From assembly GCF_008802365.1 (NCBI RefSeq), contig NZ_VZQZ01000003.1:186001-250000 (forward strand): a stretch of 64,000 nucleotides of DNA. Direction: 5' to 3'. The translations under genes and the position numbers were made by a program. Shown piece by piece: positions 63,618 through 64,000 of this stretch; the stretch's first letter is position 1; each line of letters opens with the position of its first letter. The notes under the pieces were generated by a model, which saw nothing but the letters and a program-made list of their open reading frames with translations, did not search any database and was not told where the DNA came from. Source of the DNA: Oryzomonas japonica. Its GTDB lineage: Bacteria > Desulfobacterota > Desulfuromonadia > Geobacterales > Pseudopelobacteraceae.

Positions 63618-63754
63618 TTGCCGCAGAGACGCGGAGACACAGAACAAATCGCAGAGTGCGTCTAAAATCGCTTGCCGCGATGGAGGAACGGTAACGAGGT
63701 GGCAATTAAATACCATCACTCAATTTCGTTAACGCTGCGCCTCTGTGGCACAGG
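63618..63754. repeat. Repeat element of the CACAGAGACACGGAGA family, diverged copy
   Basis: TTTGCCGCAGAGACGCGGAGA (from 63618) and CGCCTCTGTGGCA near 63738-63750 are diverged inverted arms of the same family as 58750-58857. It occupies the gap between the E1-like gene and the JAMM protease gene. Confidence 0.55.
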
Positions 63755-63767
63755 TAACCCGGATGGT

Positions 63768-64000
63768 TTAACTCTTCAGATCGCAGACCGTCAGCGCGTC
63801 CAGTTCGTCCTTTACCTCGGTGATGGTCGGGTGCTCGCCGCAGACCGGACAGGCCGGGTTGCGTTTCAGCGGGATCTCCCGGAACTTCATGCGCAGGGCA
63901 TTGTAGGTGAGGAGGCGGTTGGTCAGCAGTTCACCCTTGCCCAGCAGGAATTTGATCGCCTCGGTGGCCTGGATGGTGCCCAGGACGCCGGGCAGCACGC
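63768..64000 (-). CDS. MoeB/ThiF-type E1-like adenylyltransferase, 5' part outside the window
   Basis: Only the C-terminal 76 or so residues are inside the window; the gene continues past the right edge. MLPGVLGTIQATEAIKFLLG is the conserved segment after the catalytic cysteine in MoeB/ThiF proteins, and CPVCGE holds two of the four zinc-binding cysteines. It would activate the C-terminus of a sulfur-carrier protein as an acyl-adenylate. It is upstream of the JAMM protease in the same direction, 171 bp apart. Confidence 0.85.
   Translation of the reverse strand, partial: VLPGVLGTIQATEAIKFLLGKGELLTNRLLTYNALRMKFREIPLKRNPACPVCGEHPTITEVKDELDALTVCDLKS

Overview
The window reads as a piece of chromosome from a Geobacter-type member of the Desulfuromonadota. 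The reasons are: several c-type cytochromes including a roughly ten-heme lipoprotein and a heme-porin fusion, a heme-bearing sensor kinase with an NtrC-type partner, a MetH without the reactivation domain, DUF4388 and CheX proteins, fairly high GC, and short intergenic repeat families. This assignment is inference from gene content; no rRNA marker is present.

Layout. 1-2432 (minus): the end of an alpha-E protein gene and its circularly permuted ATP-grasp partner. 2166-7912 (minus): the heat-shock operon hrcA-grpE-dnaK-dnaJ with a CIRCE operator, extended by a small membrane protein and a di-heme cytochrome. 8118-15572 (plus): murI, a GerMN protein, a short MetH, a hypothetical protein, and a heme-sensing histidine kinase with its sigma-54 activator. 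15657-30915 (plus): a surface-polysaccharide locus (GDP-fucose synthase, UDP-GlcNAc 2-epimerase, flippase, acyltransferase, fucosyltransferase, several glycosyltransferases, a YfhO-like protein). An AT-rich stretch in its middle suggests exchange. A small four-helix-bundle gene bracketed by inverted heptamer-repeat tracts sits inside this locus.

30940-40771: a CheY with an MshEN-CheX protein, a parvulin, a MuiA-like protein, a HEAT-like protein, then mnmA, a ThiS-ThiF fusion and two trans-sulfuration enzymes, the last preceded by a SAM-I riboswitch with readable terminator and antiterminator. 40848-47286: a lone CheX, then a five-gene operon (DUF4388 protein, multi-span membrane protein, multiheme lipoprotein, monoheme-porin fusion, monoheme cytochrome) that looks like an electron-transfer module across the outer membrane. 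47354-52040: kdpABC with a palindrome upstream and no kdpF, kdpD or kdpE nearby.

52150-64000 (minus): a large sulfur-assimilation cluster. It covers sulfate uptake (sbp, cysT, cysW, cysA), activation (cysD, cysN), APS reduction (cysH), sulfite reduction (an AsrC/Dsr-like siroheme protein), and sulfur-carrier handling (TusA, a JAMM protease, a MoeB/ThiF E1-like enzyme), plus a second mnmA and larE. Together these suggest sulfur delivered as a protein thiocarboxylate, as in the CysO/Mec or HcyS/HcyD/HcyF routes. No tRNA, rRNA, CRISPR array, insertion sequence or replication origin was recognised.
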